Positions 1 to 6,487 of a DNA stretch of 15,938 bases are shown one piece after another. The DNA is from Fibrobacteraceae bacterium. Its GTDB lineage: Bacteria; Fibrobacterota; Fibrobacteria; Fibrobacterales; Fibrobacteraceae. Numbering within the stretch: position 1 is the stretch's first letter; every line of letters begins with the position of its first letter. A program made the translations under genes and the position numbers. Under the pieces are notes generated by a model, which had not been told where the DNA came from, did not search any database, and was given only the letters and a program-made list of their open reading frames with translations. The DNA is taken from assembly GCA_023231365.1 (NCBI GenBank), contig JALNVO010000035.1, forward strand, positions 1-15,938, read 5' to 3'.

Positions 1-165
1 AACGGGCAGAACCGCGCTTCGCTGCGTGAGGGGGCGTTACACGGATGTGCCGGGACGCTTGCGGCCCGGGGAGCCCGCCGCGGCAAGATTCGATCGGCAG
101 AGAAGCGGGTACGATCCTCGCGGCGGCGAGTAGCACCCGACCGGACGTAAGGACGGGCACGCCCG
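1..165. other. GC-rich region with nested inverted repeats (possible structured RNA or intergenic repeat)
   Basis: This stretch is much richer in G and C than the AT-rich DNA that follows from about 166. Visible pairings are: 50-54 with 65-69 (5 bp), closing over an inner CG/CG stem at 56-57/62-63 capped by a CTTG tetraloop; 75-82 with 119-126, eight perfect G-C or C-G pairs; nested inside that, 92-96 with 112-116 (GATCG/CGATC); and 154-157 with 162-165. Several independent stems in a row suggest a folded RNA or a palindromic intergenic repeat. No start codon with a ribosome site and no familiar protein is seen here. A long minus-strand open frame runs across it (37-273) but has no domain look. 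The left end may be cut off by the window. Confidence 0.35.
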
Positions 166-194
166 ATAAACTAAAATTACACATAAATTAATAA

Positions 195-404
195 ACGAAA
201 GCGGTACCGAAGCGAAAGTTTCTGGAAGCAGTTGCGAGAGCGCCCGATTCAGGAACAGGCTGGATCTTCGCAATACGAGGAGATCGTCTTCTGGAAATGC
301 GGCGCATCCAACCCCCGGAATTCATTCCAGGCGAGGACGACTCTCGGGCATCCGGTGACGACGAGCATGAGGGCGTCTATGAAATACCCTTTATGACGCA
401 CTAG
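195..404 (+). pseudogene. Start-less open frame, possible gene remnant
   Basis: A 69-codon frame is open from just after a TAA at 192-194 to a TAG at 402-404. It contains no ATG, GTG or TTG until an ATG at 297, which would leave only 35 residues. The translation is protein-like: a basic N-terminal part (KRKFLEAVARAPDSG), a hydrophobic WIFAIRGDRLLEM segment, an acidic EDDSRASGDDEHEG stretch and the end VYEIPFMTH. I do not recognise a family. Either the 5' part was lost, perhaps when the GC-rich element to the left arrived, or it is a chance open frame in GC-rich DNA. The opposite strand carries a competing open frame across 37-273. Confidence 0.25.
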
Positions 405-436
405 GATCGAGAGGAATGGGATTCTGAAATGGATTT

Positions 437-1321
437 TCAGTGCGTTCTTTCATTTGTCTGCAACCGTTTCCGATATTCCCTCGGCGGGCATCCGGCGATC
501 TTGCGGAATGCGCGGCTGAAATAGTTGTTGTCCGAAAAACCTACGGAATAACCTATTTCCGCGATGCTGTTTTCCGTTTCGAGAATCAGTTCCTTCGCCT
601 TCTGAATCCGGAGCTGCATCAGGTATTCGCGAGTGGAACAGCCTGTAATTTTTTTAAAACTGCGACAGAAATGGCTTTCGCTCTGACAGGCGATATCCGC
701 CAACGTTTTCAGGGAAATTTCCTCTGTACTGTTCTTTTCAATATATTCGAGAACCTTCCCCATGCGAAACCACCGATCCTGCTGTTTTCTGGATTCTCCC
801 GGCCCCAACCTCTGATCCACATGATGACGGATCAGATGCGAAAGAAGCCCGAGCACATGAGCGCGAATGGCAATTTCCCAGCCTAGGCGGCGAGTTTCAT
901 ACTCTTCGAGAATATGGCATATTGTCCGATCCAGAATCTCATCATTCCGAATGCAATTTACAAAGACATAGTGAAGATCCACCACCGGCTCGAGAAAACG
1001 GCCCTGAAGAAATCGGGGACTGATTTTCAGGATGATGAAATCCAGACCGGAATTTTCATTCTGTAAGGAATCAATTTTGTCCATATAATGCACTTCGCCC
1101 GAATTGATAAAAGCGACATCTCCCGCCTGAAGGGGAACCGCCCCCTGATGACAGTGCATGACTGCCGTCCCTTTTATGAAGAGGATGAGCTGCAGATGAT
1201 CATGCCAGTGCTTTTCAAAAACGGGCCCGGAACGGATATTGCGACGCTCGGCGATATGGATGCCCAGGTTGGGATCCGGCAGGGTATCGTATTTGAGAAG
1301 CTCCGCTTTATTCTGCGCCAT
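437..1321 (-). CDS. AraC/XylS-family transcriptional regulator
   Basis: This 294-residue cytoplasmic DNA-binding protein has a cupin-like N-terminal sensor domain (about residues 15-120, with HWHDHLQLILFIKG and LQAGDVAFINSGEVHYMD, the usual AraC beta-barrel signature). Its C-terminal double helix-turn-helix domain (about 190-290) carries the classic family ending IAEIGYSVGFSDNNYFSRAF followed by GCPPREYR. I chose the ATG at 1321 because the frame stays open upstream to 1708 only by running antisense into the exporter gene, and the residues gained there are not AraC-like. No strong ribosome site precedes it. The gene is divergent from the MFS exporter at 1424 with about 100 bp between starts, so it probably controls that gene and itself in response to a small ligand. 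The ligand cannot be read from the sequence. Confidence 0.93.
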   Translation of the reverse strand: MAQNKAELLKYDTLPDPNLGIHIAERRNIRSGPVFEKHWHDHLQLILFIKGTAVMHCHQGAVPLQAGDVAFINSGEVHYMDKIDSLQNENSGLDFIILKISPRFLQGRFLEPVVDLHYVFVNCIRNDEILDRTICHILEEYETRRLGWEIAIRAHVLGLLSHLIRHHVDQRLGPGESRKQQDRWFRMGKVLEYIEKNSTEEISLKTLADIACQSESHFCRSFKKITGCSTREYLMQLRIQKAKELILETENSIAEIGYSVGFSDNNYFSRAFRKIAGCPPREYRKRLQTNERTH

Positions 1322-1330
1322 CAGTAAAAA

Positions 1331-1345
1331 GATAACGTTTTTATC
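1331..1345. promoter_or_regulatory. Operator-like inverted repeat GATAA-N5-TTATC
   Basis: The sequence GATAACGTTTTTATC is a 5-bp inverted repeat around a 5-bp spacer. It lies 10-24 bp upstream of the AraC-type start (1321) and just upstream of the probable exporter promoter (1363-1371). This is the right place for a regulator site in a divergent pair. AraC proteins more often bind direct repeats, so assignment to this regulator is an inference. Confidence 0.3.
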
Positions 1346-1362
1346 AAACAAAAGCAATCCAG

Positions 1363-1371
1363 TGCTATAAT
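1363..1371 (+). promoter_or_regulatory. Probable extended -10 promoter of the MFS gene
   Basis: TGCTATAAT is a perfect extended -10 element (TGn plus TATAAT) about 50 bp upstream of the exporter ATG at 1424. A good -35 is missing; TTATCA at 1341-1346 would need a 19-bp spacer. A weak -35 with a strong extended -10 is what an activator-dependent promoter often looks like, which suits the adjacent AraC-type gene. Confidence 0.4.
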
Positions 1372-1423
1372 TTTGCAAAAGGAGTCCTGATTTCCTTTCG
1401 GATATCCTCCTATTTTTTAAAGC

Positions 1424-2602
1424 ATGGAAAACACAAACAAAAATTCCGTCACTCAAATTTTCGCACTCGCTTTCGCGCACCTCGTCAACGACTGGTACGG
1501 GAACCTTCTCGCCACAGTGCTCCCGCTGCTCGTACTTGCAGGGATTTCCGTTTCCAAAAGCGCTTTTCTCATTTCCATATTCACCCTGACGAGTTCCGTA
1601 ATGCAGCCGATTTTCGGATTTCTGGTAGACCGTTACAATCAGAAGTGGCTTGTTTACGTGGGAACGGTCTGGATGGCCGTGCAGCTTTCCCTGATCGGCC
1701 TCGTTCAAGACAATTACACCCTCCTTATGCTTATCGCCGCTCTTTCGGGCCTAGGTACTGCGGCATTCCATCCGCAGGCTTCCTTCATGGTCGGTAAACT
1801 GGGCGGTTCCCGCAAAGCCTTCTGGATGGGATTTTTCATCTCCATGGGAAACGTCGGCATGGCTCTTACGCCTCTGCTCGTCATCCCCTACTTGAATCAT
1901 TTCGGATTGGAAAAAAGTCCTTTCCTTGCGATCCCCGGTATCATCGCCGCGATTTTCGTTCTCTTAAGTATTCCGCGCAATGCCGAAACGAAGAAAATCG
2001 ACGCTAAAGCTTCCCTGCGCGATCTCCGCACGTCCCTCATTCCGCTGCTCAAGATTCTTTCCGTCGTCTCCCTCCGCTCCTGGGCTTATTTCAGCCTTAT
2101 CGCATTTCTCCCCTTGTTTTATCAAGCGCAGGGCATTCCCCTTTCCTCATCCAGCCGCCTCGTATTCCTCATGCTTTTCACCGGCGCCCTGGGTGGACTT
2201 TTCGGCGGGTACATCTGGGATAAGATCCGCGGGAAAACAAAGATCAACTGGCTTCTCGTTCTCTCCCTTGTCATTTCTTCGCCTTTGTTCTTCATTTATC
2301 TGCACATGCCTTTCGGAATTCTATCTCTCGTCGTACTCGGCATCGCGGGCGCATTCCTCCTCGCCACCTTCAGCGTTACGGTCATCATGGCTCAGGAAGC
2401 CGCCGGTAAGAGCGCGGCACTCGCATCGGGGCTCATGCTCGGACTCGGCGTAGGAATCGGAGGATTGGGTGTGAGCATTACCGGGCTCGGCGTGGAACAC
2501 TTCGGCATCGCCCCCACTCTGAAAATACTCGTGTGTCTTCCGCTTCTTGCAGGACTCCTCGCGACGACTCTGCGGAGTCCGCAGCGGGCAAAGAATGGCT
2601 AA
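1424..2602 (+). CDS. MFS transporter, fosmidomycin-resistance (Fsr)-like exporter
   Basis: This 392-residue inner-membrane protein has about 12 predicted transmembrane helices. The N-terminus (FAHLVNDWYGNLLATVLPLL) and the loop GLGTAAFHPQASFMVGKLGG match the pattern of the Fsr branch of the major facilitator superfamily, where H-x-x-N-D in helix 1 and G-x-G-x-x-x-F-H-P-x-x-S in helix 4 are typical. The first cytoplasmic loop has the FGFLVDRY version of the MFS motif A. Length is normal for the family. Known relatives export fosmidomycin or other small compounds by proton antiport. The true substrate here is unknown, and the divergent AraC-type regulator suggests it is inducible. It converges on the minus-strand gene at 2624 with only 21 bp between stops. 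Confidence 0.88.
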   Translation: MENTNKNSVTQIFALAFAHLVNDWYGNLLATVLPLLVLAGISVSKSAFLISIFTLTSSVMQPIFGFLVDRYNQKWLVYVGTVWMAVQLSLIGLVQDNYTLLMLIAALSGLGTAAFHPQASFMVGKLGGSRKAFWMGFFISMGNVGMALTPLLVIPYLNHFGLEKSPFLAIPGIIAAIFVLLSIPRNAETKKIDAKASLRDLRTSLIPLLKILSVVSLRSWAYFSLIAFLPLFYQAQGIPLSSSSRLVFLMLFTGALGGLFGGYIWDKIRGKTKINWLLVLSLVISSPLFFIYLHMPFGILSLVVLGIAGAFLLATFSVTVIMAQEAAGKSAALASGLMLGLGVGIGGLGVSITGLGVEHFGIAPTLKILVCLPLLAGLLATTLRSPQRAKNG

Positions 2603-2623
2603 AACACACGACGATAACAGCCG

Positions 2624-3469
2624 CTATTGCCGTTCGGCTTTCCGCTTCAGAGTGTCGAGCCATACGCGGCGAATGATGGCGCTCCCGGGGTATATAATCC
2701 GCCAGTAATGCGCGAAAACGCGATTATCCCGCGGAACGATGCCCTGAACCCGGGTTTCCGTTGTCAGAAGCGTTTCGTTGTCATTCACTCGGATCAATCG
2801 GAAATTGACGGCCACTTTCACATAACCGGGATTCTCGAACGCCATGAATTCATCCAGCGAACGGATTTTTGGCGGAGCGGGCAGCTTGCGATCGCTTTTA
2901 AGCACGGAAGCCTTGAGAATCATCAGCGTGACAAGTTCATCCGGAGAGACTTCGAAGAAATCGAAATCCGGCGTAGAAAAGGTTCCCGGCACCGCGTCAT
3001 TATTCGAGGCGCGGTCGCTCATGTCCACATCATCATCGGCGATCCCCCGGATTTTCATCAGCAGATGCGCTATAGGGATGTCGTTCACTCCGGTTGTCTG
3101 TAAGACCTGCTTCACCTTTTCCCGCGAGGCGTTTACCCGGACTTCATGAAACTCGTCGAAGGCAGAGTCCCGGAGCAGCGTGTCGATTTTGAGATTCGCC
3201 GTCGATGATTTTATCCTTACCCTCCAAAGGAGGGAAATCAGGGAGATCAATGCGCCTCCGGCGATGACTCCCCCCGCAATGATGCGATTGAAAACGAACA
3301 GGAATTCCAGGGGATGAATCAGGGAAACGATTCCGACGCCCATGAGAATGCAGCCGATCCAGAAGAAATAGGATGGAGCGTAAAAGCGGGCATAATGCAT
3401 CAGACGGAACATGACGATTAGTGCCACGGCGATGCAAATGATTCCCGGAAGAAAAAATGGAATGTTCAT
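2624..3469 (-). CDS. Membrane protein with three N-terminal helices and a conserved soluble C-terminal domain
   Basis: The protein has 281 residues. Three hydrophobic helices are seen at about residues 3-22, 33-53 and 60-82, followed by a soluble domain from about 95 to the end. The domain ends with VNFRLIRVNDNETLLTTETRV and a segment with YWRIIYPGSAIIRRVWLDTLKRKAE. That ending resembles SRPBCC-like hypothetical proteins of other bacteria, whose strands read T-E-T-R-V and whose last helix reads YWR-I-PGS-IRR-WL. The family link is from memory of the pattern and is moderate. The start at 3469 is supported by AAGGGG five bases upstream, which overlaps the stop of the preceding small gene. The two genes are 9 bp apart and are surely co-transcribed. 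The function is unknown; binding of a hydrophobic ligand at the membrane would fit an SRPBCC fold. Confidence 0.75.
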   Translation of the reverse strand: MNIPFFLPGIICIAVALIVMFRLMHYARFYAPSYFFWIGCILMGVGIVSLIHPLEFLFVFNRIIAGGVIAGGALISLISLLWRVRIKSSTANLKIDTLLRDSAFDEFHEVRVNASREKVKQVLQTTGVNDIPIAHLLMKIRGIADDDVDMSDRASNNDAVPGTFSTPDFDFFEVSPDELVTLMILKASVLKSDRKLPAPPKIRSLDEFMAFENPGYVKVAVNFRLIRVNDNETLLTTETRVQGIVPRDNRVFAHYWRIIYPGSAIIRRVWLDTLKRKAERQ

Positions 3470-3478
3470 CGGGTCCCC

Positions 3479-3661
3479 TTATCTATCTAAATGGTATTTT
3501 TCCGCAACTCTCCGCCGTTCTTCTCCGGAGAGAGAGTTGAAATAGGCCTTCCAACCCGGACAGAAGCGGATGTGCCACCGCCACAGCCTGCCGAGAATCG
3601 ACTTGGGATTTTTATCGTAACGCGCCCGCATGGAACAGGATTCACAGTGATTCTTACTCAT
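3479..3661 (-). CDS. Small conserved CxxC protein (60 aa)
   Basis: This short basic cytoplasmic protein starts MSKNHCESCSMRARYD. C6 and C9 form a CxxC, and a third cysteine (C34) lies in the aromatic centre GRLWRWHIRFCPGWKAYFN. The tail has an EERRRVAEKYHL helix. The dense tryptophan and cysteine content and strong composition bias make a chance open frame unlikely. It resembles a widespread family of roughly 55-65 residue hypothetical proteins with the same WRWH-FCPGWK core; I know no assigned function. The cysteines could bind a metal such as zinc (inference). It lies 9 bp upstream of the membrane-protein gene at 2624-3469 and is transcribed with it. Confidence 0.75.
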   Translation of the reverse strand: MSKNHCESCSMRARYDKNPKSILGRLWRWHIRFCPGWKAYFNSLSGEERRRVAEKYHLDR

Positions 3662-3792
3662 AATACTTGGAATATAGATTTTTCATAGTGCATCTTTTAT
3701 TGAAGATAACCGCGCGGAAACCCGTAGAAGAGTGTTCAAAAGCGGGGAATCCCTGAAAAAAGATGTACCGAAACGCTGCGTAGAGCTCAAGA

Positions 3793-4143
3793 TCACTCCG
3801 TCCGCGTGAAACTTCCCATTGATCCAGATCCAATAGAAGGGGACTCAAGAGTAAAAGACTTGATCAAGGAACCTTTGTCATTCGCTACTTCATCGGAAAT
3901 TTTAAGATAATACAGAGACATCAAAGATGCAGTAGAAAATAGTCCCGGAGAAACAACTTCCCTATTGGATACGGAATCCGAATTGACTTCAACGCCATTG
4001 ATTTTTATGGACTTCAATTTGAGATGTTTTTTTATGTGAATTTCTTCACGCCAGGGATTATCCCTACAGCCGGAATCCCACCGCAACGAATCCCCGAAAG
4101 AGAATGCCAGCGCGAAAAATACAAGAATCGGTACAAGTTTCAT
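3793..4143 (-). CDS. Small exported protein of unknown function
   Basis: The protein has 116 residues with an N-terminal signal peptide (MKLVPILVFFALAFSFG, probable cleavage near residue 17-20). The mature part is short, hydrophilic and likely beta-rich. It has a lone cysteine near residue 26 and a segment IHIKKHLKLKSIKINGVEV. The start is well supported: GGAG lies 8 bases upstream, and the ATG overlaps the TGA of the upstream lipoprotein gene as ATGA, so the two are translationally coupled. The last 20 residues (SPSIGSGSMGSFTRTE) look low-information. Another frame across 3654-3848 reads more protein-like (LDLDQWEVSRGRSDLELYA), so a frameshift or sequencing error near 3840 that truncates this gene is possible. 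No family is recognised. Confidence 0.6.
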   Translation of the reverse strand: MKLVPILVFFALAFSFGDSLRWDSGCRDNPWREEIHIKKHLKLKSIKINGVEVNSDSVSNREVVSPGLFSTASLMSLYYLKISDEVANDKGSLIKSFTLESPSIGSGSMGSFTRTE

Positions 4144-4406
4144 TCTTCTATCTCCGAAACGTATGTGCTGTCTTCAATGACTTCATATTCGAGCTCGATG
4201 ACGGAATCGCCCTCCGTAATCGTCAATTTCGCCGTACTATCTTCGCTAGCAATAAAATTCCATGTAGTACTCGAATCTGCCCGCGATGCATAAGATCCGG
4301 GAAAGGCCGCAGAAGTCCGATCCTTTGTGGAGGTCGGCTCATCGTTACAAAGCGAACAGCCTCCGATGAAGAGACTTAAAGCGATAAGTGATATAAATCG
4401 GTACAT
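4140..4406 (-). CDS. Small lipoprotein of unknown function
   Basis: This 88-residue protein has a type II signal peptide: MYRFISLIALSLFIGGC with lipobox I-G-G-C and the lipidated cysteine at residue 17, followed by a serine- and threonine-rich linker and a short beta-like segment (TAKLTITEGDSVIELEYEVIE). The ATG at 4406 was chosen over an upstream in-frame start at 4454 because it gives a clean signal peptide and has a strong ribosome site, GAGGAG, six bases upstream. Its stop overlaps the start of the exported protein at 3793-4143 (ATGA), so the two probably act together in the envelope. No family is recognised. An acidic C-terminus (VSEIEE) ends the protein. Confidence 0.75.
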   Translation of the reverse strand: MYRFISLIALSLFIGGCSLCNDEPTSTKDRTSAAFPGSYASRADSSTTWNFIASEDSTAKLTITEGDSVIELEYEVIEDSTYVSEIEE

Positions 4407-4540
4407 CAAAGGCTCCTCTTCAACATGACCTAAATATAATTTCTCTGTCAACAAACAGTCGCTCGCTTATACAAAGCTTCCATTGAAAAATAAGCGCAAA
4501 AAAAGATTTTTTAAAAGCGCCCGGCATGTTTTCCAAGCGG

Positions 4541-4559
4541 AACATTTTTCCAAAATGTT
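4541..4559. promoter_or_regulatory. Near-perfect 19-bp palindrome upstream of hemG
   Basis: AACATTTTTCCAAAATGTT is two 8-bp arms around TCC. It ends 19 bases upstream of the oxidase start at 4579. A related half-like sequence (CATGTTTTCCAA) lies just upstream, at about 4525-4536. The palindrome could be a repressor operator or a hairpin in the mRNA leader. No known regulator can be named. Confidence 0.35.
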
Positions 4560-4578
4560 TGTAGTTTTAGACACATCT

Positions 4579-5928
4579 ATGAAAGCAAAAAACATCGCCG
4601 TTATCGGCTCTGGCATTACGGGCCTTTCCGCAGCCTTTTATCTCAAAAGAAGCGGGCATTCCGTCAAAGTCTTCGACAAAAATTCACACACAGGCGGAGT
4701 CATTCAAAGCATCCAGAAGAACGGTTTCACTTACGAAACGGGCCCGAGCACAGGCGTCATCAGCAAGCCGGAAGTTACCGAACTCTTTGAAGACTTAGGC
4801 AAGCAAGATCTTTTAGAGACGGCACCGAGTCTCGCCGGGAACCGATATATATGGAAGAATGGAAAATTACATGTAATTCCATCCGGTCCTATCGGCGGGC
4901 TCAAAACACCTCTTTTCAGCTGGAAAGATAAATTTGGCATACTACTTGAACCCTTCCGCCCCAAGGGAACGGACCCGGAAGAAAACCTTTCGAGCTTTGT
5001 CCGCCGCCGCCTCGGAGATTCCATCTTGGATTACACTGTCGATCCATTCATTTCGGGAGTCTACGCCGGAAGTCCGGACGTGACCATTCCAAAATATGCA
5101 CTGCCCAAGCTCTACAATCTGGAACAGAACTATGGAAGCCTCATCCGGGGATCAATCCATAAGATGAAGGAACCCAAATCCGAACGGGACAAGAAAGCGA
5201 CAAAGAAGACTTTCTCCGCAAAAGGAGGGCTTTCTACCCTTGTGGAGGCGTTGGCAAAAGCCATCGGTGCGGAGAACTTTGTATTGAATGCGAATTTATA
5301 TGTAAAGCCAGAGAACGGGTCATACAAAGTTGTTGACAACGGAAATGAATACGGGCCTTTCGATTCGGTAGTTCTCACCTCGGGTGCAAGCCACGTCTTT
5401 GACATTCTCCCCTTCGCCAAAGGCAAGGGCTTCGACAGCGCTTCCGAAGTTCTCTATGCAAAAGTGGCAGAAGTGGCGGTTGGATTCAACAAGTGGGAAG
5501 GATTTCCTCTCGATGGTTTCGGAGCGCTCATTCCCTCCAAGGAGCACAAAAAGATCCTCGGCGTACTCTTCATGTCGTCGCTGTTCCAAGGCCGGGCTCC
5601 CGAGGGTGGAGCGATGCTCGCAACATTCCTCGGCGGACTTCGGCATCCAGAATACGTTGACTTACCCGACGAAGCCATCAAAGAAATGGTTTCTAAAGAA
5701 GTAAAAGAAGTTTTAAGCATTCCCCATTTTACACCGGACTTGTTCGAAATTTCCCGCCACGAAGAAGCCATTCCCCAATACGACCTCTCTACCCCTAAAC
5801 GCATTTCCGCATACGCCGGCATCGAAAAGGCGTTTCCAGGAATTCTGATGGGCGGAAACGGCATCGGTGGCATCGGAATGGCGGATCGCATCAAACAAGG
5901 GCGCGATCTCGCTGAACGTTTGGCTTAA
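4579..5928 (+). CDS. hemG: Protoporphyrinogen oxidase, HemY-type FAD enzyme
   Basis: This 449-residue flavoprotein would oxidise protoporphyrinogen IX (or coproporphyrinogen III) in heme synthesis at the cytoplasmic face of the membrane. It begins with a Rossmann FAD-binding fold: IAVIGSGITGLSAA at residues 6-19, the acidic ribose-binding residue in VKVFDKNSHTGG, then an INxF-type middle with SFVRRRLGDSILDYTVDPFISGVYAGSPD, which is diagnostic of this family. It closes with GILMGGNGIGGIGMADRIKQGRDLAERL, the second FAD-contacting segment. Length fits the family. An open frame continues upstream to 4483 (TTG), but the extra residues are basic and unrelated, so the ATG at 4579 next to the FAD motif was taken. 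No other heme genes are adjacent. The symbol follows the TIGR family name; it is the HemY type, unrelated to the flavodoxin-like HemG of E. coli. Confidence 0.92.
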   Translation: MKAKNIAVIGSGITGLSAAFYLKRSGHSVKVFDKNSHTGGVIQSIQKNGFTYETGPSTGVISKPEVTELFEDLGKQDLLETAPSLAGNRYIWKNGKLHVIPSGPIGGLKTPLFSWKDKFGILLEPFRPKGTDPEENLSSFVRRRLGDSILDYTVDPFISGVYAGSPDVTIPKYALPKLYNLEQNYGSLIRGSIHKMKEPKSERDKKATKKTFSAKGGLSTLVEALAKAIGAENFVLNANLYVKPENGSYKVVDNGNEYGPFDSVVLTSGASHVFDILPFAKGKGFDSASEVLYAKVAEVAVGFNKWEGFPLDGFGALIPSKEHKKILGVLFMSSLFQGRAPEGGAMLATFLGGLRHPEYVDLPDEAIKEMVSKEVKEVLSIPHFTPDLFEISRHEEAIPQYDLSTPKRISAYAGIEKAFPGILMGGNGIGGIGMADRIKQGRDLAERLA

Positions 5929-5958
5929 TTTTTGTATATTTGGCCTGTCAACACACCT

Positions 5959-6041
<83 letters not shown>

Positions 6042-6061
6042 TTATTTTATAAATTATCACT

Positions 6062-6487
6062 ATGATCGAATTCTATCCAGACTCCATCTACTACCCCCGC
6101 GAAGCGGTAGAAGAGAAGTACAAAAAAGGCGAACTCGCTACTGCCGAGAAACGTTTGATTGGCTTTGCCGAACGTCATAAGAATCGCATTTGGGTCATTT
6201 CCCGTGAAGACAGTGAAACTCCCTCAGATGAAGTTCTCCTAGACAACCTCCGTGCCTATTTGCTCGTCCGCGGTTCCTTGCAACCTGCAGCAGAAATGGG
6301 CGAGCTCATTAAAGAGATCAACAAGGAAGTCTGGTACCGGAACGAGAAGCAGACGGAAAAGCCAGAAGATGTAGCCATCAACTGGGAAGCCCAGTATGCA
6401 AAGAAATGGCGCGAAGCCCGTATGTTTGAGGCTTTCTTCCTCATCGACCGGATTAAAGTGAAACTAATCGAAATCCTCCGCGCTTAA
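6062..6487 (+). CDS. Hypothetical protein, 141 aa
   Basis: This soluble, mostly helical and highly charged protein has no signal peptide and no membrane segment. It starts MIEFYPDSIYYPREAVEEKYKKG. A middle part (EVLLDNLRAYLLVRGSLQPAAEMGELIKEINKE) and a basic, aromatic C-terminal helix (YAKKWREARMFEAFFLIDRIKVKLIEIL) follow. I recognise no domain. The ATG at 6062 lies 20 bp after the tRNA-Leu gene, with an AT-rich spacer and no clear Shine-Dalgarno. The coding character is good: even codon use, no rare runs, and it fills the space exactly. Its TAA overlaps the stop of recJ on the other strand by four bases. Confidence 0.78.
   Translation: MIEFYPDSIYYPREAVEEKYKKGELATAEKRLIGFAERHKNRIWVISREDSETPSDEVLLDNLRAYLLVRGSLQPAAEMGELIKEINKEVWYRNEKQTEKPEDVAINWEAQYAKKWREARMFEAFFLIDRIKVKLIEILRA

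Noticed and set aside
37..273. Minus-strand open frame of 78 codons
   Set aside because: It runs through the palindromic GC-rich element and antisense to the 195-404 frame, with no ribosome site and a composition (R, S, P, L, G rich) typical of chance frames in GC-rich DNA. A conserved repeat-borne peptide cannot be fully excluded.
1322..1708. N-terminal extension of the AraC-type regulator
   Set aside because: The extra 129 residues are read antisense to the exporter gene and do not resemble any AraC sensor domain.
2603..2660. AGCCG/CGGCT inverted repeat at the MFS and membrane-protein junction as a terminator
   Set aside because: No T-tract follows on either strand and most of it lies inside the coding end of the minus-strand gene.
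3654..3848. 64-codon minus-strand frame
   Set aside because: No ribosome site, and it overlaps the end of one gene and the start of another. Kept only as a possible frameshifted tail of the exported protein.
4483..4578. Upstream extension of hemG from a TTG
   Set aside because: The added residues are basic and unlike the family; the FAD motif normally begins within a few residues of the start.
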